From: Stentor roeselii
Taxonomy: Eukaryota > Ciliophora > Heterotrichea > Heterotrichida > Stentoridae
Length of the DNA stretch: 64,000 nucleotides
NCBI GenBank assembly: GCA_006503475.1
Contig: RSEH01000100.1
Coordinates: forward strand, 62,001-126,000
Direction of reading: 5' to 3'
Shown here: piece after piece, positions 59,443-64,000 of the stretch
Layout of the letters: every line of letters starts with the position of its first letter
How positions within the stretch are numbered: the first letter of the stretch is position 1
Notes under the pieces: model-generated
What the model was told of the DNA's origin: nothing
The model's database searches: none
What the model saw: only the letters and a program-made list of their open reading frames with translations
Made by a program: the position numbers and the translations under genes

Positions 59443-61570
59443 CCCATTCTTAACTCTTTCATTCTCATAATATGGTACGTGTTTAATCAATAGCTAATTA
59501 ACTAGTAAGACTTAAAAGAATTTCATTTATAGTACTGAGGTCTCACCGATTATCCCAAATGAAAATCAAGCATTATAGGAAATAATATCCAGGCTTTGTT
59601 TATGAAGAAATTTCATTTCTAAACAATTGATAAAACTGATTATTTTTTCAAATAAAACAAATTGGTATCTAAATCAAATTTTCCATTATATTTCAATCTC
59701 TATAAAATTCCATAGTTTCAGCAATTGGAGTTGAGTTTAACTTAGAAACAAAAATGCTTCAAACAAGTGAATAGGGCAGAGTTTTTTGGAGAATGAATAA
59801 TCAGAAATTTTCATTTTTGGTTTAATCGGATGGAAAGATTATCAAAACTCTATCTTACAATTAGTTATTAATATATAAATATGATAGAATACATAGGATA
59901 ATATTGATTTATATTTTGATTATTAATATATATTAGCTTTAATATTTTTAATCCACTCTTAAATATTTCAGATTTTTTTTTTTAGAATGATTTACTACAA
60001 AGGAAAATTGGATGAGATGTCTGAATACTATATAAAGATCTGTAAGGTTAAATTTTGAATATTTAGCATTCAAAATAGCTTCTAATATCTTTTAGTCTCT
60101 ACTAAATCTAAAGAATCACATTTTTTTAGAAAGATTAGTAGGAATAGGATATCTAATCATAAAATAAAGAATTTAAATTTTCTAATATGAAATTTAAAAC
60201 ATGATAAACTCTGAATAAATAAATCACTTGATTAATAATTTTCTATAAATGAATAACTTAACATTTAAGTTCCTTCTGGGAAATAATATATAATCAAATA
60301 GCTTCGAAAAAAAAATTTTTTCTTTTTTAATTATCAATAAATGTCTTAATTTTCAATATATATTCTATTTTTTATTGGAGTATTAGGATGAAAATAATTT
60401 CATATCATCTTCATAGTAAATTATTTTATTTTTCAATACTTGGTATCTTAGATTCTTCAATTTAATTCTTAATTAGTGAAATAGAGATAATAAAGACCAA
60501 AGTTAAATAAAATGAGATTTAATTGTTATAGCAATCTAAGGGAAGCTTTGTTTAAATAGTGTTTTATCACTAAATATTATTAAATCTTTTATTCTTCTAA
60601 TTGATATTACAACAAATCGCCTATAAAAGGTTGATAAATTGTCATAAGATAAATTTAAGTGAATCTCAAATGATTAGGAAATGAATACCCACATAATTTT
60701 CTTAATTAAATGTCTTTGAGAAAATTTTTGAGATCTTCAGAATTACTCAAATGCTTCTAAAGATGAATTAATATGAAAGGAATTGATATTTAGTATTCTG
60801 ATTGAATTTACATGATATTCAGAATATTTATTAAATGGTATTATTATAGTAATTAAACCTTATTATGATGAAAATGAGACTTGCCTCTCTAAGCTAAGGA
60901 TCTATATACTCTTAGCGTTTATTAACTAATTTGAAATTTTTTTTTTTCATTATAATAGAACAAAGCCAATCATGATATTTTCTATTGAATGTAAATGAAT
61001 GAAAAGCATTAAACTTATAAGTCGCTTTATATACTGCATAATTTGGTATTTCTACTATGCATATTTAAATATATTTGTAGACTGATTGATTATAGAAAAT
61101 GAAAAATAATCGAACATGTCCTTGGCTTAGATATCAAGTAGTCTGAAAATCCTAAAACATTTTAAAGTTAATGCTACTCAAAGTAGTCTTGAAGGTTACC
61201 TGTAATAAATTCTCTACAATAATCACTGTTAACCCGATAGATAATACATCATATGAATAAACTTAAAAATTAAAAATCTCTGCTTTCATAGTAAAGAAAT
61301 CTTAATTTAATCCAATATCAAGATTTTCAAGATTTTTTCAGTAAAATTACAGATTTTCACTTAGCTTTTTTCAGCAACAACTAAATTTCCAATAATCTTT
61401 TCTTTAAATAAAAAAGTTAACCCAAATAATCTAAATCTCATCAGCCTTGCTTATCACTTTCAAAAAATCTCTAAACTCTTAAAGTCACCATAGTAAATTT
61501 CGATCTGTCTACAAGAAAAATATGTCTACAAGTTAAAATTTTATCCTTTAAGTCTAAAATTGAAGAATAA
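59443..61570. other. 2.1-kb A/T-rich gene-free region
   Basis: No reading frame of 60 codons on either strand, and no recognisable RNA gene, repeat or transposon. It is by far the longest gap in a region where most gaps are under 100 bp. The last 200 bp contain the leader of the OSCA-like gene. Confidence 0.6.
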
Positions 61571-63913
61571 ATGGAAGAAGACCAAGAATTAGAAATAAGA
61601 AATGAAGAAAAAATAGAACTAGAGGACTTAGTCATTGAATCAATAGACTATTCAAACCCTGAAGCTGCAGCAAAAAAAGCCGACATAGAAGAAGCGAAGC
61701 TTTACCGAAACTCGACTTGTTTCATGAGAAAAGTTGGAGGATCATATGAATATTACCCAATAAAGGCAACGAGTTTGGATGAAATCGGGGTCTATGGTGT
61801 GGGGATTGAGCTTTATCTTAAACTGATTAAATACCTCTGTGTTTGTTTTGGTGTCATTTCAATTATTTCTTTATGGCCAATCATCGTGAATTTGATTGGA
61901 GGAGGACTATCGTATCAATATATCATCAATATATGGGATTTGGCAGCTATAAGCAACACTCATGATATTCAAAGTAGAGGAGAATTGAAAAAGAATAAAA
62001 TGACTCAGAATCAGCTTTTTATAGCTGATGCTATTTATTCATTTTTTTTTCTGGTCTTCATTATTTTTCTCCAGGCCAGAACTTATTTTTCAATAAAGAA
62101 AAACTTAAAAAAAAACTACACTATTGCCGATTTCGCTGTTGAAGTGAAAGGATTGCCTGAAAATGATTGTACTTCTTTAAAGGTAAAAAGTCATTTCGAG
62201 CAGTTTGGACCTGTCCATGAAGTGTTTCTTGCCAGAAAATATAATGATTTATTAAAGATCTATAAAGACCGAGTTGAAATAACTCGAGAACTTGCTTTTG
62301 CTAACCTTGAAAAAGCTTTTGGAAAAAATGTAGAAAAAAAAATCAATAAATTGATGGCAAAACTTGAAAATTTCGATGAAAAAATTAGAAATTGTTCAGA
62401 AATTGAGAAAAAGGCTCATGATGAACTCAGTGTAGCTCAAGCTTTTGTAGTGTTTAAAAATACTGAATCAAGAAAAATTTGTTTGAGTTCTTATCCGAAG
62501 ACTGGTTTTATTTGCAAGCGAACCAAAGTTATGGATGAAAATCACAAATTCGATAAAATTTATACTTTAAATGTTTCAAGAGTTGATACTCCATCTGAAA
62601 TTTTATATGAAAATTTAGAAGTTACTAAGAAATTAAGAATAAAAAGGAAAATATTATCCTGTGGAATGGTTACATTAGTTATTTTTATCACTATAATAAT
62701 TTTGTTTGTTTTGAAGGCTCTTCAAAATTTAAAGATTAATTATTCAGAATGCTATGATGATAATATTGATTCAGAAGATAGTTACACTAGTGATCTAGGA
62801 TTCTGCTGGTGCCGTCAACAGTCAATAAGCAGAATAATCAGTAAGTACAGCAAAGAATGCAAAGATCTGCTAAATCTACTTATATACTTCGGAACAATGA
62901 AAATATTATCAAGTTTAGGAATCCTATTGATAAACTTTTCAATCGTTTTGCTTTTCAAGTACATAGCGAAATTCGAGAGACACTCAAGCAAAACAGAAGA
63001 AGAAAGAAAGTTAATGCTAAACGTTTTCATCGCCACTTTCATCAACACGTCATTTGTGGTCCTAGCAGTGAACTACGACCCCAAAGACATCTGGGGCTAC
63101 AGTGATTTTAATCGATGGTGGTACCAAGATGTGGGTTCAACATTGACAGTAACAATGATGACTTCTATTTTTTCCCCTCATTGTATCAGGCTATTGATTT
63201 TGTACCCTCTGGGAATACTTAGAAGAAAAAGATGTGAAAAACAAAATTTGAGTCAAAGTGAAGCAAATTCGAAGTTTTCAGGAGCTGATTTTATTCTAGC
63301 TACAAAAAACGCTTTTGTTTTGAATTTGGTCTTTTCTTGCTTTTTGTTCTCTGGAGGGATCCCTTTTTTGAATATCGTTTGTTTCTTTGCCTTGCTTTGC
63401 TTGTACTGGGTTGAAAAGTTCCTGATTTTGAGACATTATAAGAAACCTCCTCGATTTAATCATAAGTTGAATGACCTGGTTTTGAAACTTTTGCCTTTGT
63501 CTGTTGTTCTGCATTGCGCCTTTTCAATGTACATGTATGGAGCTTCTGACTTGTTTCCTATTTTTATGTATGAGGAGGAGGATGAGTTTTATTTATATTA
63601 CTGGTTTTCAGAAAATAGCTTAGGGGATAGAATGGGAAATAGCTCTGGGATTGTCAATATTGCGATTATTGTTATTTCTTTACTTTCGATGACTTGGCTT
63701 TTTTTGTTTTCAATCATTTCTAATAGTCATGCTAAAAGGAAAGCTGGGCAAAAGGAAAGTCGTGATATTGAAAGTGAATTAGAAGGGTTTAAGTATAATG
63801 GACTTGATACTTATGATATTTGGAAACACCCGGAGTATAAAAAGTTGATTCGGTCTATGGAATCAGTTGTCAAGAAGATTAGAAAACTGGATACTCATAT
63901 TTTAACGATTTGA
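61571..63913 (+). CDS. OSCA/TMEM63-type (CSC1-like) membrane channel
   Basis: 780 residues. Hydrophobic helices are at about 85-112 and 150-170. A long cytosolic region follows (about 183-355). It begins with an RRM-like VKGLPENDC...VKSHFEQFGPVHEVFLARKYNDLL and contains a coiled-coil insertion, the arrangement of OSCA/TMEM63. The rest holds about eight more helices, including a segment LLFKYIAKFERHSSKTEEERKLM before a pore-type helix. Members are mechanically or osmotically activated calcium-permeable channels, related to anoctamins and TMCs. The loop wording fits OSCA/TMEM63 better than anoctamin. Ends in TGA. Confidence 0.82.
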   Translation: MEEDQELEIRNEEKIELEDLVIESIDYSNPEAAAKKADIEEAKLYRNSTCFMRKVGGSYEYYPIKATSLDEIGVYGVGIELYLKLIKYLCVCFGVISIISLWPIIVNLIGGGLSYQYIINIWDLAAISNTHDIQSRGELKKNKMTQNQLFIADAIYSFFFLVFIIFLQARTYFSIKKNLKKNYTIADFAVEVKGLPENDCTSLKVKSHFEQFGPVHEVFLARKYNDLLKIYKDRVEITRELAFANLEKAFGKNVEKKINKLMAKLENFDEKIRNCSEIEKKAHDELSVAQAFVVFKNTESRKICLSSYPKTGFICKRTKVMDENHKFDKIYTLNVSRVDTPSEILYENLEVTKKLRIKRKILSCGMVTLVIFITIIILFVLKALQNLKINYSECYDDNIDSEDSYTSDLGFCWCRQQSISRIISKYSKECKDLLNLLIYFGTMKILSSLGILLINFSIVLLFKYIAKFERHSSKTEEERKLMLNVFIATFINTSFVVLAVNYDPKDIWGYSDFNRWWYQDVGSTLTVTMMTSIFSPHCIRLLILYPLGILRRKRCEKQNLSQSEANSKFSGADFILATKNAFVLNLVFSCFLFSGGIPFLNIVCFFALLCLYWVEKFLILRHYKKPPRFNHKLNDLVLKLLPLSVVLHCAFSMYMYGASDLFPIFMYEEEDEFYLYYWFSENSLGDRMGNSSGIVNIAIIVISLLSMTWLFLFSIISNSHAKRKAGQKESRDIESELEGFKYNGLDTYDIWKHPEYKKLIRSMESVVKKIRKLDTHILTI

Positions 63914-64000
63914 ATAGGTAAGTAGCTATTAATATCTATCTTTGAGTCATGGTTAAAAGAGTGGTGTCGCTCTTCCTAATCTTCTTCACACTAGATTCCA

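Noticed and set aside
1-64000. tRNA, rRNA or CRISPR features
   Set aside because: I found no cloverleaf with a convincing B-box, no rRNA-like stretch and no regularly spaced repeats beyond the two tandem repeats listed. A covariance-model search would be needed to exclude small RNAs.

Overview
This window looks like macronuclear DNA of a heterotrich ciliate, most probably Stentor or a close relative. It is A/T-rich and very gene-dense, with no operon signals of a bacterial kind. Ciliary and coiled-coil proteins, MORN, kelch, GAF and cyclic-nucleotide-binding proteins, and two P5-type ATPases point to a protist. The decisive evidence is the splicing. Four genes contain eight apparent in-frame stops (TAA or TAG), and every one lies inside an exact 15-nt GT...AG segment whose removal restores a sensible protein. 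Seven of the eight have A at position 10. Fifteen-nucleotide introns are known from heterotrichs (Stentor, Blepharisma). TGA ends two genes here and never lies inside a reading frame, which fits the standard code of Stentor and not the UGA=Trp code of Blepharisma.

Layout. 1-755: left edge, one open segment and a perfect inverted repeat. 756-4547: large cysteine-rich membrane protein with three introns. 5.7-13.8 kb: GAF protein, axonemal-dynein-light-chain-like coiled coil, a possibly lipidated small protein, a TPH-like coiled coil, a DHHC palmitoyltransferase and a small basic protein. 14.8-20.7 kb: four paralogous seven-helix receptors with long A/T-rich spacers, one palindrome and a 61-bp tandem duplication. 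21.1-25.8 kb: Myb factor, small Tim chaperone and four hypothetical or coiled-coil genes. 26.2-32.9 kb: MST/Hippo-like STE20 kinase, P5B ATPase, cyclic-nucleotide-binding protein and a small basic protein. 32.9-39.8 kb: three tandem DUF229-type sulfatase-fold membrane proteins. 39.9-46.8 kb: receptor remnant, SK-like potassium channel, small basic protein, a cysteine desulfurase/TtcA fusion and a type I membrane protein. 47.4-57.7 kb: second P5B ATPase, coiled coil, DTW-domain enzyme with two introns, MORN protein, small membrane protein, basic protein and kelch protein. 57.7-61.6 kb: a decayed gene-poor zone with a truncated transposase-like zinc ribbon, an ABC-transporter remnant and one intact cystatin. 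61.6-63.9 kb: OSCA/TMEM63-like channel.

Spacing is extreme. Several divergent start codons are 12-43 bp apart, and one convergent pair overlaps in its stop codons. The gene set suggests membrane signalling (receptors, potassium channel, mechanosensitive-type channel, cyclic-nucleotide and GAF sensors, lipid-anchored scaffolds), ciliary structure, polyamine/cation handling and tRNA modification. These genes do not form one obvious pathway.
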